Positions 50,955-62,304 of a stretch of 64,000 nucleotides of DNA are shown here, piece after piece. The position numbers were made by a program, and so were the translations under genes. The stretch is from Petunia secreta (Eukaryota; Streptophyta; Magnoliopsida; Solanales; Solanaceae): positions 36,532,001 to 36,596,000 of the forward strand of contig JARKIP010000035.1 of assembly GCA_029990175.1 (NCBI GenBank), written 5' to 3'. Positions within the stretch are counted from its first letter, which is position 1; the number at the start of each line of letters is the position of its first letter. The notes under the pieces are model-generated. The model did not search any database, had not been told where the DNA came from, and worked only from the letters and a program-made list of their open reading frames with translations.

Positions 50955-51501
50955 TGATAAGAATCAAATACGAAACGCGGAAATAAAGATAAAGAGCGAG
51001 ACACTACTTGAACTCCCTACGAAGTAACTATGGAGAACTCGTTCCATAATACCCTCGTATCGGTGTCAAGGAGGACCTACACTATGCAACTACCCTCGAG
51101 CCACACTTGGGGCTCGCAAATAGAATGATCGGGTTTTCGGTTCAAGACTCAACTAGATTCCACTAGTGAATTCAAGCAACCAAGACAAAGGATTCTCCAA
51201 ACAAGAGATAGTTTCTTTTCATCATTCATATAATTCAAGGTAGACTAAGGTTTGAATAGGTTTGTGAAGTATTTATAGACTTCACTTACATGTAATGAAA
51301 GCTCAAAAATACCCCCAAAGTGGGTTAAAACAATAGTAATCCCGCATCTTCAGCTCATAGTAAACAAACTAGGAATCCCGCATCTTCAGCTCACTAGGCA
51401 CCCCAAGTAGGCGCCCAGCCTAGTAGAGTAGGCGCCCAGCCTACTTGGAGTGGGCGGTCAGCCCCTTTTGAGTAGGCGGTCCGCCCGTTTTACAGAGGCG
51501 G
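50955..51501 (-). repeat. TE13: truncated alpha LTR, minus strand
   Basis: It matches about two thirds of an alpha LTR, from its 3' end up to GGGCGGACCGCCT units in U3, then stops abruptly. A 20-base segment is duplicated internally (51338-51357 and 51374-51393) in place of about 40 bases of normal LTR. No second LTR or coding part is linked to it. Confidence 0.85.
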
Positions 51502-53508
51502 AACCATGTGCTCAAACCGTTCATAAATAGGTTTGTTGTCGTTTATTTCGATGACATACTTATTTATAGCAGAACCGTGGATGAACATGTCGACCATCTA
51601 AGGCAAGTACTTGAAAAGCTTCGAGAAGAGAAGTTGTATGCCAACTTCAAGAAATGCGCCTTTGGTGTCGATCGTGTAGTCTTTCTTGGATTTGTTGTCA
51701 GTGCTAATGGTGTCGAAGTCGACGAATCAAAAGTCGAAGCCATCAAAGATTGGCCAACTCCAACCTCGGTAACACAAGTTCGTAGCTTCCATGGCTTAGC
51801 TAGCTTTTACCGAAGGTTTGTTCGTGACTTTAGCACCGTGGCAGCTCCTTTAACCGAGCTGGTGAAGAAAGACAATCCATTTGTGTGGGGAGAGTCCCAA
51901 GAGAGGGCTTTCCAAGAGTTGAAGCGGAGGCTTTGTTCTGCCCCGTTGTTGCAACTCCCTGACTTCGGCAAAGCATTCGAAGTCGAGTGTGATGCGTCTG
52001 GAGTTGGGATCGGAGGAGTGCTGATGCAAGACTCGAAGCCGATCGCTTACTTTAGCGAAAAGCTTAAGGGTGCAACTTTGAATTACTCTACGTATGACAA
52101 GGAGTTGTATGCCCTCGTTCGAGCACTCGCCCATTGGCAGCATTATTTGTGGCCTCGAGAGTTTGTGATCAAAAGTGATCATGAGTCTTTGAAACATCTC
52201 CGAGGTCAGGAGAAATTAAATCGAAGACATGCCAAGTGGGTTGAATTCATTGAAAGCTTTCCCTATGTAATTCATTACAAAAAGGGAAAAGATAATGTTG
52301 TGGCCGATGCGCTATCAAGGAAATTTGCCTTAGCGACCACTCTCGCCTCTAGGCTCATGGGATTCGAAAGCATCAAGTCGATGTACGAGGACGATCCCAA
52401 GCTGAAATGTGTTCGAGACGCAATCTTGAGTGGCCGAAAGGTTGAGAAATATCAGTGGCATGATGGCTACCTCTTCAAAAATGGGATGGTTTGTGTGCCA
52501 GTGTCATCGTGGAGAGAGCTCTTGGTTCGAGAAGCTCACTCAGGTGGACTAATGGGGCACTTCGGTGTCGATAAAACTCTTGGTATCTTGACCGAGCAGT
52601 TCCATTGGCCCAAAATGCGACGAGATGTGGAAAAACTTTGCAACGCTTGTCTCGTTTGCAAGAAAGCAAAATCGAAGTCCAACCCTCATGGATTGTACAC
52701 CCCGTTGCCCGTGCCTGATCGACCTTGGGTTGATATATCCATGGACTTTGTCTTGGGGTTACCGAGGTCGGGGGGAGGACATGATAGCATCTTCGTTGTG
52801 GTTGACCGTTTTTCAAAAATGGCTCACTTTATTCCTTGCAAAAAGTGTGATGATGCACAGCATGTAGCTACATTGTTTGTTTCTAATGTGTTAAAATTGC
52901 ATGGTGTACCTCGTACTATTGTGAGTGATCGAGACTCGAAGTTCTTGAGTCATTTTTGGAAATGTTTGTGGGGTGCCCTCGGCACCAAGCTACTATTCTC
53001 GACGTCTCACCATCCTCAGACTGATGGACAGACCGAGGTAGTTAACCGAACCTTGGGATCTTTGCTTCGGGCAATGACCAAAGGGAAGGTTGGAAACTGG
53101 GCTGATCGTTTGCCCATGATGGAGTTTGCATACAATCGAACGGTGCATAGAATGATCAACATGACCCCGTTTGAATGTGTGTATGGCTTTAATCCTTTAA
53201 TTCCACTTGATTTAACCCCATTGCCTCGAGATTCTGTTCTTGATTTTGAAGGTACTCGACGAGCAGCTGCCTTGATCGAATTGCATGCAAGGGTGAAGAA
53301 GAACCTCGAGGAGGCCTATGCAAAGGTTGCCTTAAAGAAAAACAAGGGGCGTAAAAAGTTGGAATTAAAGAAGGGAGATTGGGTTTGGGTTCACTTCCGA
53401 AAGGAACGCTTCCCGAACCAAAGGAAAGGAAAGTTGGCTCCTCGAGGGGATGGTCCATTTCAAGTGTTGAATCAACAACAATGCCTACGTGATCGACCTC
53501 CCTGGTGA
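51502..53508 (+). pseudogene. pol: TE14 pol: RT C-terminal half, RNase H, integrase; 5'-truncated, frameshifted at end
   Basis: It opens at NHVLKPFINRF, just before the YFDDILIYS active site, so the RT fingers are missing. RNase H (ECDASG, ADALSR) and integrase (HHCC, D,D-35-E: MDFVLG, SDRDSK, TDGQTEVV) are complete and without stops. In the GPF/Y-like region a ~5-bp loss after GTGTTG (near 53470) shifts the frame, giving a stop at 53508. The correct frame continues at 53489. The sequence is more diverged from the alpha, beta and gamma copies than they are from each other. Confidence 0.9.
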
Positions 53509-53848
53509 GTATAACGTGTCCAACACCTTTAATGTTGCTGACTTAGTTCCTTGTGTTGTAGGTCCAACTTCGGAGGACGAGGAGGGCTTGATTTCGAGGA
53601 CGAAATCTTCTCAAGAAGGGGAGGATGATGCAGCCCGATCACGTGCTGATCAAGTGATCGATCCACCGAGGAGACCGATGACAAGAAACCAAGCCAAGCT
53701 GCTGCACGATGTGCACGTTCACTTAGCCTGGCCGAAGGAAAACAATTGCTCCGAAGCTGAGTGGCCGAGCTCAAGAATCGAAGGCACTATCTTCAGATTT
53801 GAGCCCGAAGGCAATGTGACCGAGGACAATGAGCTCGAAGACAATTGA
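53489..53848 (+). pseudogene. pol: TE14 pol tail in the restored frame, running into the LTR
   Basis: After the small deletion the proper frame reads DLPGEYNVSNTFNVADLVP, then ISRTKSSQEGEDD over the PPT. Then come LTR-encoded residues with RPMTRNQAKLLHDVHVHL, the delta counterpart of TRSQAK. It ends at 53848. Confidence 0.82.
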
Positions 53849-54377
53849 GCGTCCGAAGGCAACAAGTGTGTGTTCGAGCAGACAATCGAGAACCGAAGCC
53901 AAGGCTTACCGAAGTCAAAGTCTGCCGAACACATTTTAACTCAGCCCTGCGTGGTTTATTTCTATTGGTCAACTGTGACCTAGTTACTAGTTTACCCTTA
54001 GGATTTCCTATATAAACAGTGTTTCCTTTCATTGTAAGTAGCTAGTTTTGAACATTGATGAATTGAATGAAAGTGCCGAGCACATTTCTTCTTGTCTCCG
54101 TCGTGAGCAAAACCCCGGTGAGGGCTTTTAAGGACTTGTGGCTTTCGGTTAGTCCGATTGAACATTCCTCTTGATCATTCAGTTTGCAAGAGGCAATGTT
54201 CTCTTGAGGATTGTTGCATAGTATAGGTGATCCTTGTACCCCTTTTGATTGAGCTTTGAGACAGGTTCCTCACTGTTCTTTCGAAAGAAGCAAGTTTTGT
54301 CTTGCTTTTATCTTTATCTTTATTATTTGTTCTTCCGCGTTTGTGCTAGCAACCCCTTCGGGAATTGCATTGCACCA
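53626..54377 (+). repeat. TE14 3' LTR, delta family (752 bp)
   Basis: It starts TGATGCAGCCC after the PPT at 53613-53625 and ends GCATTGCACCA. A TATATAAA box is at 54009. It matches the solo LTR at 60841-61593 and the fragment at 6955-7640. Confidence 0.92.
54009..54016 (+). promoter_or_regulatory. Delta LTR TATA box
   Basis: TATATAAA in the middle of the LTR, followed 25-30 bases later by the probable RNA start region. Confidence 0.55.
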
Positions 54378-54956
54378 AATAGTGATCTTGACACTGTTCA
54401 AGTTTGAGTCTCGAACACCACGAACCTGTTCGAGAAACTCATCTTCTCGATCATCAGCCTCACGCCCAATATTTCTTTCAACATTTGCGCCTCGGCCTCG
54501 ACCTCGGAAATTTCCTCGACCTCGGTGAGCTTGCCTTCGTTGAGCGAATGGCGGCTCGCGCTCATATTCGTCCTCGGGAAATTCCTCCACATCAACCTCT
54601 TCGGCAACGGCTCCAAGATCTCTTCGGGCCACTGGAGGTGGTATTCTTTCTCCTCGGGGAATGCCCAAGTTTTGATAAGTAGCTTGGGGATTGCCCAAGT
54701 TAAGTTCTCTCCGAATTGCTTCACTTGTCAACTGATGTTGTCGTACAAGCTCAGCATACAGCTCAGGTTTCATCGGAGTGGATTGGCTTGTTCCAGCGCC
54801 GGACCCATTCACGGCCACGGACGCGTTTCCCTGCTCGAGGTTGGCTACTCGAGCACTCACTCCTCTTACTTCGGCACTGATGCCTTGTATCGCAGCCATG
54901 AGATCGGCTAACGACAACTCGGGCTTCTCAATGCTTTTGCCATCGTTTCCAGTCAT
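54378..54956 (-). CDS. gag: TE15 gag N-terminal fragment
   Basis: It starts at MTGNDGKS (54956), directly after GTGCAG|GTACC; the upstream ATG at 54974 lies before the acceptor-like site. It has a coil-like N-terminus, NPQ/LGIP repeats, an acidic stretch, an R/G patch (GRGRGA) and the first residues of the capsid domain (NLNSVKITI), where the delta LTR interrupts it. CCTCGA/TCGAGG-rich codon use separates it from the alpha-gamma gags. It is only a fragment. Confidence 0.83.
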
Positions 54957-55372
54957 GGTACCTGCACAAGTCAAAGATCAAACAAATGTTAGGGTTAGAA
55001 ATCACCTCACACACTCACTCACCATTGATGGGTGGCACTCGGGTCCACTCAATTTATGGGTTCGATTTTTGATCACTCAAGGACTTGTTAACAGTGGCTC
55101 GTCCAATTGATCGGTCCTCTAAGATCCTTCAAGTTCGACAATAGTCACTGCCTCTTCGGGAAGAGTGAAGTGATGTTCGACTCGATGGAACGGACGCTTT
55201 TTAACTGAGCTCGGGGAGTCAAAAGAATTTCTACGAAAGTTTGGACTTCGGTCACCCCTTCGCACGAATTCCTATCAGCTTAAAAGAGTTAGTACGACCT
55301 TGAGTAGGACAATTACTCAAAAGATCCACCAACTAGAATTTGACACGAAAGAAAGTGAGAACCTAGGAGAAT
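54957..55372 (-). other. TE15 leader, partial
   Basis: It contains a CCCTAAC branch-point-like motif and a pyrimidine tract ending GTGCAG (AG at 54963-54962, minus strand) before the gag start. No palindrome array and no gene are seen. TE16 is inserted after AGAAT. Confidence 0.75.
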
Positions 55373-56144
55373 TGATGAGACCCAAATTGCACCAAGACAC
55401 TTTCCGACTTGTGCCAAGCTTGGAAGATACAATGGACTTGAAGTCAAGGGCTTTGGAAGTGTTCCGGATGGTTTCATCATTAGGCTCCACGCCTAAGGAG
55501 GAGGAAGGAGGCCCAGCACAGCTAGGCGCCCCGCCTAGCCCAGGCGCCCCGCCTGGGAAGCTTTCTGCCTAAGTGTGCAAAATGGTGCCAGGCGCCCCGC
55601 CTACCTAGGCCCCCAGCCCAGGTGCCCGCCTACCCCAGGCGCCCCGCCTAACCCCAGGCGCCCCGCCTGGACTCAGCATAAGCCAGGCGCCCCACCTAGC
55701 CCAGGCGCCCCTCCCAGTTCGCAGATTTAGTAGACTTTTACTATTTTGCCCTACGTGGCTTATTTGTTGAACCTTATTAGTAAGGGTAGTTAAGTCTTTG
55801 TGTAAGCTTGGGAAACACTATAAATAGCCAAGCCTAGCTTATTTTACAGTTAGTTTATGTTGAATGATGAATTGAATATTGTAAAGAGTGGATTCTCTTT
55901 GGGTTTATGAAAACCAACCTTAGTTGGGACTTGTTACTTCTAGTGGATTCTAGTTGCCTAACAACCCCGCCCCGATCATTCTACTTGCGGGTCCTAGTTG
56001 GCTCGAGGGTAGTTGCATAGCGTAGGTGTTCTTGTCCTTCTCCCGGGGTGTAGCGGAACCAGTTCTCCGTTGCTACTTGGGATTAGAGATCGAGTTACGT
56101 CTCGTTCTTTATCCTTTTTACTTTCCGCGTTTTGAGTCTCATCA
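55373..56144 (+). repeat. TE16 5' LTR (772 bp)
   Basis: TGATGAGACCC...TTTGAGTCTCATCA. The array at about 55521-55720 has AGGCGCCCCGCCT units and TATAAATA is at 55819. The segment that codes TRSQAK in TE5 is replaced by unrelated sequence, whereas the following part (LGSTPKEEE, GAPP) still matches TE5. Confidence 0.93.
55819..55826 (+). promoter_or_regulatory. TE16 TATA box
   Basis: TATAAATA about 100 bp after the last palindrome of the LTR array. Confidence 0.6.
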
Positions 56145-57404
56145 GTTTGGTATCAGAGCAAGGCTCGAGTTTTGTTTCTACAAACCCCCGACCCTTGGTT
56201 CTTCGTGCCTAGTATCTTTTCTTTTAGTTTTCTTGTTGTTGAAGTTATTGAAAGAAGAAAATTACAAAAAAATTGAAAAATTGAAAAATCCAAAAATTGG
56301 GTGTATCTTGTTGATTTGGATGATTTATGGTATGGGTGTTATAGATTCTTGATCGTGATTGAATTCCTGTTACTTGGATACCAAAATTGTTTGGATTGGT
56401 GGAGTTTGAAAATTTGAAACCCCAAAACCCCTTAAACCCTTGAAGAACTTGTTCTTGATGATTTTGGCTTGATTCTTGGGTTGGATTGATGTTTGATTGG
56501 AAATTTGTTATTGGGGATTGAACTTCATTGAAAAACAAACGATTTGATACCAATTTTGTGGGATTTGAGTATGAATAACACCAAGTTTGATGAATCACAA
56601 TCCATTTTGAAAACCCTTTGAAAAACCCCCTTGTTCTTGAGTTCTTGGCATTGAATCTTGAAATTGATTGATTGTTTGGATGTTAATGTGATTGGGGTTT
56701 GTTAAGGAAGATCAAAAACAACTTTGGGTATCATTGGATTGTGAAAACAAGTTGAAAACATCGGATTTGGAGCTTGAAAATCGACTTGAAACGAGTTTGG
56801 AACGAATTGGGAAAGGCTTCAGGCCAGGCGCCCCGCCTAAGCCAGGCGCCCCGCCTGACTTGGCTACTGCCTAAGTCTCAGGCGCCCCGCCTAGACCCAG
56901 GCGCCCCGCCTAGACCCAGGCGCCCCGCCTGGGACACTGCACAGCTAGGCGCCCCACCTGAGTTTCAGGCGCCCCTCTTGAGTGCTGAAAGTGTTGTTTC
57001 GGGTAGATTTTCATAGGCAATTCCCTTTGTTTGATTGCATTAGTTCCGGTTAGTGCTATTAGAGTATAATCCTACTCGATTAGTACTAATCACTTTGAGC
57101 TATTAGGATCATCGTGCCTAGAAAGGAGACTAGAATTCAAAGAAGATCCGTAGTATCTTTTGGTTCAAGTCCTCACTTCAAATTGCTTAGCGTTCATCGA
57201 GTCATATCAACTCCACTCGCCCCGGAGTACAATTGGCTCGTGAATAGTTGGTTGGGTTGAGGATTGATAGTCAACTACTTGAAGCTTTTGGTAACAAGTC
57301 CGAGTGAAATATCCACCACCACCCCCAAAAGAGTGATCCGAGTGAACTCAAGTGAGGGAGTGAGTGAGGTCTTTTACTAACGTTTGTTGCTTCTTGTAGG
57401 TACA
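56145..57404 (+). other. TE16 leader with PBS, array and acceptor-like site
   Basis: The PBS is at 56148-56159. The array at about 56823-56975 has AGGCGCCCCGCCT units, the same type as in U3. TTTACTAAC, a pyrimidine tract and TGTAG|GTACA lie just before the ATG (AG at 57398-57399). No gene. Confidence 0.82.
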
Positions 57405-60400
57405 ATGGCAAACGATGGAGATGATCCCATGAAGCATTTCATGGCCACCATTATGGCTAAATTGGAGGATATCTCATTGAGACTTGAAACCGTCGAGAGG
57501 AATCAAGTTGAGACCGGTGAGAGGAGGACCCCGAGTGTCCAAATTGAATCCGGAGAGGGCACGAGTCATAGCACTCCTATGACTCCCGGACACTTTGTTG
57601 AGCTAAACAAGAGGTATGAACAAAGCAAAGTTGAAGCTCTACGAGAGCGTGGGTTGGGCAATCCCCAACAAGAGAGCAATCCTCTCAACTTGGGCAATCC
57701 CCAAGGAAATGCTCCACTTCGAAGACCCGTTAGGTTTGTCCCACCTCTTGAGCAAGTTGTTGAGGCTCAAGAAGAGGAGGAAGCCGAGTATGGTGATGAA
57801 GCCTATGGGTATGATGCTCATTATCAACCTAGGAGGCAAATGAATTGGGGTCGAAATGTGGATCGGGGTAGAGGCCGAGGTCGAGGGCCACCCATGAGAT
57901 TTGATGGAAGGAATGCTAGGAGAGAATATGTTGCTCATGATGACCACTATGGAGGCCAACCGGAGCCTAACTATGGGGTGCGTGATAACAACAACAATCT
58001 CAATAGTGTGAAGCTTAATCTTCCATCCTTTAAGGGAGCTTGTGATCCGGAGGCATATATGGAATGGGTTCTACTTATAGAGAGAGTGTTTGACACAAAT
58101 GAGATGACCGATGAGAAGAAAGGTACTTATGCTATTTCATCCTTTGAGTCTTATGCTTCTACTTGGTGGGAGTCCATAAAGAGGACAAGAAGAAGAGCGG
58201 GTGTGCATGTGAATGTGACATGGAATGAATTGAAGGCCCTCATGAATACCAAGTATGTGACTCCTAGATATCGACAAGAGCAACTCAAGAAGCTCTATGA
58301 TTTAAAGCAAGGTGTCAAGACGGTTCATAAGTACTATGATGAGTTTGAGAAGACCCGATTGGCCTTAGATATGGAGACCGAGGATGAAGAGCAAGCCATG
58401 ATTCGTTTCAAAAATGGTTTGAGCTATGGTATAGCTTCTCAATTGAGGTTACATTCTTATCCTTCACTTCAAGATCTATTGGAAGCCGCTATTGAAGCCG
58501 AGCAATGGCTTAAGGGAGAAAAGTCCACCCGTTACAAGAGTAGCACTCCTACTCCCGTGAACCAAACAAGAGAGTGGAAGACCCCAAATGCAAGCTTTCA
58601 AAGTGCCAATGCTAGCAAAGAAGTGAAGAAGCCATATGAGAAGACTACTCCACCTTTGGAAGGTACTTCTAAAACTCGCTTGAGTAATCCTATTTCTACT
58701 TCTACTCAATGCTATAAGTGCAAGGGCTATGGGCATATTGCTAAAGAATGCTCCACAAAACGAAATATGGTTGTGGTTGGCAATTTAGTGTATGAACAAG
58801 AAAGTGAGTCCGAAAATGGAGAAGTAGAAGTGGATGAGGAAGTTGATTGTGAGGAGGCCGTAGAAGAGGATGATGGCCCTCAAATGTTCTTGGTGGTTAG
58901 GAGAAGCTTGAGTACCATTGTTATGGAAGAGGAGGTGGAAAATGATCAAAGGGAAAACCTCTTTCATGCTAGGTGCCGAGTAATGGGCCAAGTATGTTCA
59001 ATGGTTGTTGATTCGGGGAGTTGTACCAACATAGTGAGCCAAACCTTGATTTCCCAATTGAAGTTACCCACTCTAAAGCATCCGAAACCATATCGTTTGC
59101 AATGGCTTAGCGAGTGTGGTGAACTAAAGGTGGTGAAACAAGCATTGATTGAGTTTAGTGTTGGGAGCTATAAGGATAAGATCATGTTTGACGTGGTCCC
59201 GATGCAAGCATGCCATTTATTGTTTGGGAGACCATGGCAACATGATAGGTGTGTAGTGCATGATGGCCGGACCAACTCCTATACGGTCAAGCAAGATGGG
59301 AGAAAGTATGTGCTTAGACCTTTGACTCCAAGGCAAGTGAGGGAAGACTACAAACGAATGAAGGAGTTGAGGGAAGAGGCTAAAGCAAAGTCACCCATTG
59401 TACTTGAACCCGAGGCAAACAATCTTATTGTTTTGCCAATGCATGATGAAAATGAGAGTCACTCCACTTCAAATGAGAGAGAAAAGATAGAGAGAAGTGA
59501 GGGAGTGACCGGTGACAATCCAAGAGAGGAAAAAGGAGAGGCTTTGAGGAGTGATGTGAGGGGATTGTCACCACAAACTACACTTGACCATGAGGTAAAA
59601 TTGAGAGAGATGAGAGGTGAGGAAGGAAAAATTGAGAGTGAGAGCACCCATTGTTCTAACCCTTCTTTATCTTCTATCTTTTCTTGTGAAAGCTCTTGTG
59701 TAGGTACATTTGAAGACAAGTCATTGGAGCCTCAATGTGAGCTTCATGAAGGAGAAGTTGCACATGACACTTCAAACCTTGTGAGTGATCAAGGGAGTAC
59801 TACAAATGTAAGTGTTGCTTCACCTTTTCAGGAGCCTACTAGCTACTTGTCTTGTGATGACTCAACATTAGTGGGTGTTTTTGATGCATATAGTGAGTAT
59901 ACCACTAGTGAAGAGTCTAGTTGTCAACTTGAGTTTGCATGTGAAACACTAGTTGGGAGGAGCACTATGCCACATCATGATGTGAGCTCATTGTTCATTG
60001 AACCCTTCCCTAGTGTAGATTTGATAGTTGACCATGATTGTGACCTTTGCTATGACACACCGCCAACCTTTGACATAGGGAAAGATGAGGTAGTTGATCA
60101 TTCCCTAATTGATATGCTTCTATTTGGTGGACCAATGTGTTGTGGTGAGGATGGTCTTGCCCTTGAGGAGCCCAAATTGCATGAATTGGATAAGATTGTC
60201 TATGATGACTCCTCAAGTGAACCTAGTCTTGATACCATGCTTTTATGTGACCATGAAGTTGAGATGCATGCTTTTACATTTCCATTGTGTGACGATAATC
60301 TCATTTGTGGTATCGACTTGTATCGGGCTAGGGTGGGTGGTCAAATGGAACCCCCATGGTGTGAAGGATTTGATTCCTTAGGCAACCACTTGTTTGAGAA

Positions 60401-60840
60401 TTTGAGTAAGGTAAATGGTTCTTTGAGTGACCCTATTATTGCTAGTTGGGGATATGATGAAGAAGAATCCATCATCAATGCCTTCCTTGAGAGCTTGTCT
60501 TTTGAGAAGGGTTGCTTAGGTGATGAAATTGGAGGAGAAAGGGAATCCCTTGGTGTGAGTAAGTTTGCTATAAAGAAGGGGAGTGGAGTACTTGATGTTA
60601 CTTGCATGTTGGGTTACTTGACTCACTCCACTCCACATGTTGATCACACCTCGAGGATAGATTGGTGTGTTGATCTTGAGCTTAAGGTTCAAGGGGATTT
60701 TGGTAGCTTGATCTTGCATTTCCCATCTTCCCATGACCTATTTGCTCATTATCTTGTTGAGTGCATGTTGATTTTTAACCAAGTACTTATGATTCTCTTT
60801 GGAGACTTGATAATTGTGCTAATAATTGATGCTTGGTTAT
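57405..60840 (+). CDS. TE16 gag-protease fused to replacement ORF (RT/RNase H/integrase replaced)
   Basis: It starts at MANDG (57405). Residues 1-650 are ordinary Gag and protease: coil, TPSVQ, LGNPQ repeats, R/G patch, capsid domain, CCHC from C436 (CYKCKGYGHIAKEC) and protease D536 with DSG intact (VVDSGSCTN). After LTPRQVREDYKRMKELRE, where autonomous copies continue toward RT, the frame goes instead into a K/E-rich linker, YDTPP (883), GGPMCCGED, an acidic region and one module (W1087...I1141DAWL). It is open until the delta solo LTR cuts it. The protein could make Gag and mature it but not copy or integrate. The role of the replacement part is unknown. Confidence 0.85.
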
Positions 60841-61593
60841 TGATGCAGCCCGATCACGTGCTGATCAAGTGATCGATCCACCGAGGAGACCGATGACAAG
60901 AAGCCAAGCCAAGCTGCTGCACGATGTGCACGTTCACTTAGCCTGGCCGAAGGAAAACAATTGCTCCGAAGCTGAGTGGCCGAGCTCAAGAATCGAAGGC
61001 ATTATCTTCAGATTTGAGCCCGAAGGCAAAGTGACCGAGGACAAGGAGCTCGAAGACAATTGAGCGTCCGAAGGCAACAAGTGTGTGTTCGAGCAGACAA
61101 TCGAGAACCGAAGCCAAGGCTTACCGAAGTCAAAGTCTGCCGAACACATTTTAACTCAGCCCTGCGTGGCTTATTTCTATTGGTCGACTGTGACCTATTT
61201 ACTAGTTTACCCTTAGTATTTCCTATATAAACACTGTTTCCTTTCATTGTAAGTAGCTAGTTTTTGAATATTGATGAATTGAATGAAAGTGCCGAGCACA
61301 TTTCTTCTTGTCTCCGTCGTGAGCAAAACGCCGGTGAGGGCTTTTAAGGACTTGTGGCTTTCGGTTAGTCCGATTGAACATTCCTCTTGATCATTCAGTT
61401 TGCAAGAGGCAATGTTCTCTTGAGGATTGTTGCATAGTATAGGTGATCCTTGCATCCTTTTTTATTGAGCTTTGAGACAGGTTCCTCACTGTTCTTTCGA
61501 AAGAAGCAAGTTTTGTCTTGCTTCTATCTTTATCTTTCTTGTTTGTTCTTCCGCGTTTGTGCTAGCAACCCCTTCGGGAATTGCATTGCACCA
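60841..61593 (+). mobile_element. TE17: delta solo LTR (753 bp)
   Basis: A complete LTR, TGATGCAGCCC...GCATTGCACCA, is flanked by GTTAT at 60836-60840 and 61594-61598 with no internal region. It interrupts the WLYHKS codons of TE16. This is the usual result of unequal recombination between the two LTRs of one element. Confidence 0.94.
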
Positions 61594-61902
61594 GTTATAT
61601 CACAAGAGTGTGTTTTCCCACACTTCTTGCACTAACCTACTTTCAAAGTAGGAATTCTTGTGTTGCTTGTCGTTGCTTGTAGGTTCTAAGCTCCGTGTTA
61701 AGGCAAGGGAGATCTTGGAAGAGACCTATCTTTATCTTTCTTGTTTGTTCTTCCGCGTTTGTGCTAGCAACCCCTTCGGGAATTGCATTGCACCAGTTAT
61801 ATCACAAGAGTGTGTTTTCCCACACTTCTTGCACTAACCTACTTTCAAAGTAGGAATTCTTGTGTTGCTTGTCGTTGCTTGTAGGTTCTAAGCTCCGTGT
61901 TA
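61524..61902 (+). repeat. 177-bp near-tandem duplication spanning the solo-LTR end
   Basis: 61524-61700 (last 70 bases of the solo LTR plus TE16 flank) is repeated at 61726-61902. Between the copies lie 25 bases of normal TE16 sequence. After the second copy the sequence resumes at TGTCAAGG, where it would have gone on. The junctions share CTAT and TAT, as in templated repair. Confidence 0.9.
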
Positions 61903-62019
61903 TGTCAAGGTGACGATCAAGAGTTGCAAGGGAGGAGAGCATTGGGCACCTCGAGGAGATGATGCCAAGGACTTGAACGCATTGATTTCGAGGACGAAAT
62001 CTTCTCAAGAAGGGGAGGA
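61594..62019 (+). pseudogene. TE16 ORF remnant, integrase-tail relict and PPT
   Basis: The end of the module (YHKSVFSHT) is followed by GCACTAAC, a T/C-rich tract and TGTAG|GT, twice because of the duplication. Then comes the relict of the integrase C-terminal coding region and ISRTKSSQEGEDD over the hairpin/PPT (62007-62019). The frame is shifted and interrupted compared with TE4, which reads through. Confidence 0.7.
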
Positions 62020-62304
62020 TGATGAGACCCAAATTGCACCAAGACACTTTCCGACTTGTGCCAAGCTTGGAAGATACAATGGACTTGAAGTCAAGGGCTT
62101 TGGAAGTGTTCCGGATGGTTTCATCATTAGGCTCCACGCCTAAGGAGGAGGAAGGAGGCCCAGCACAGCTAGGCGCCCCGCCTAGCCCAGGCGCCCCGCC
62201 TGGGAAGCTTTCTGCCTAAGTGTGCAAAATGGTGCCAGGCGCCCCGCCTACCTAGGCCCCCAGCCCAGGCGCCCGCCTACCCCAGGCGCCCCGCCTAACC
62301 CCAG
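62020..62304 (+). repeat. TE16 3' LTR, first 285 bp
   Basis: It matches the start of the TE16 5' LTR, including its palindrome array (about 62170-62303). It is interrupted inside the array by TE18, after CCCAG. Confidence 0.92.

Larger units (their letters stand above)
51502..54377 (+). mobile_element. TE14: delta element, pol end and 3' LTR
   Basis: It begins abruptly inside RT (NHVLKPF) at the junction with TE13, and ends with a complete delta LTR. No 5' LTR or gag is linked. Delta LTRs have different termini and no GC palindrome array. It sits against an inverted delta gag (TE15). Confidence 0.88.
54378..55372 (-). mobile_element. TE15: delta element, gag start and leader, minus strand
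   Basis: Gag N-terminus and leader in inverse orientation, cut by TE14 on one side and TE16 on the other. Its 5' LTR would lie beyond TE16, outside the window. The leader has no GC palindromes, in line with the delta LTR. Confidence 0.83.
55373..62304 (+). mobile_element. TE16: non-autonomous gamma element, hosting a delta solo LTR
   Basis: It has 5' LTR 55373-56144, PBS 56148-56159, leader, a gag-protease-replacement ORF, an integrase-tail relict and the start of its 3' LTR (62020-62304), which TE18 cuts. TE17 interrupts it at 60841-61593. Its LTR termini and palindromes match TE5, the likely autonomous partner. Confidence 0.93.
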
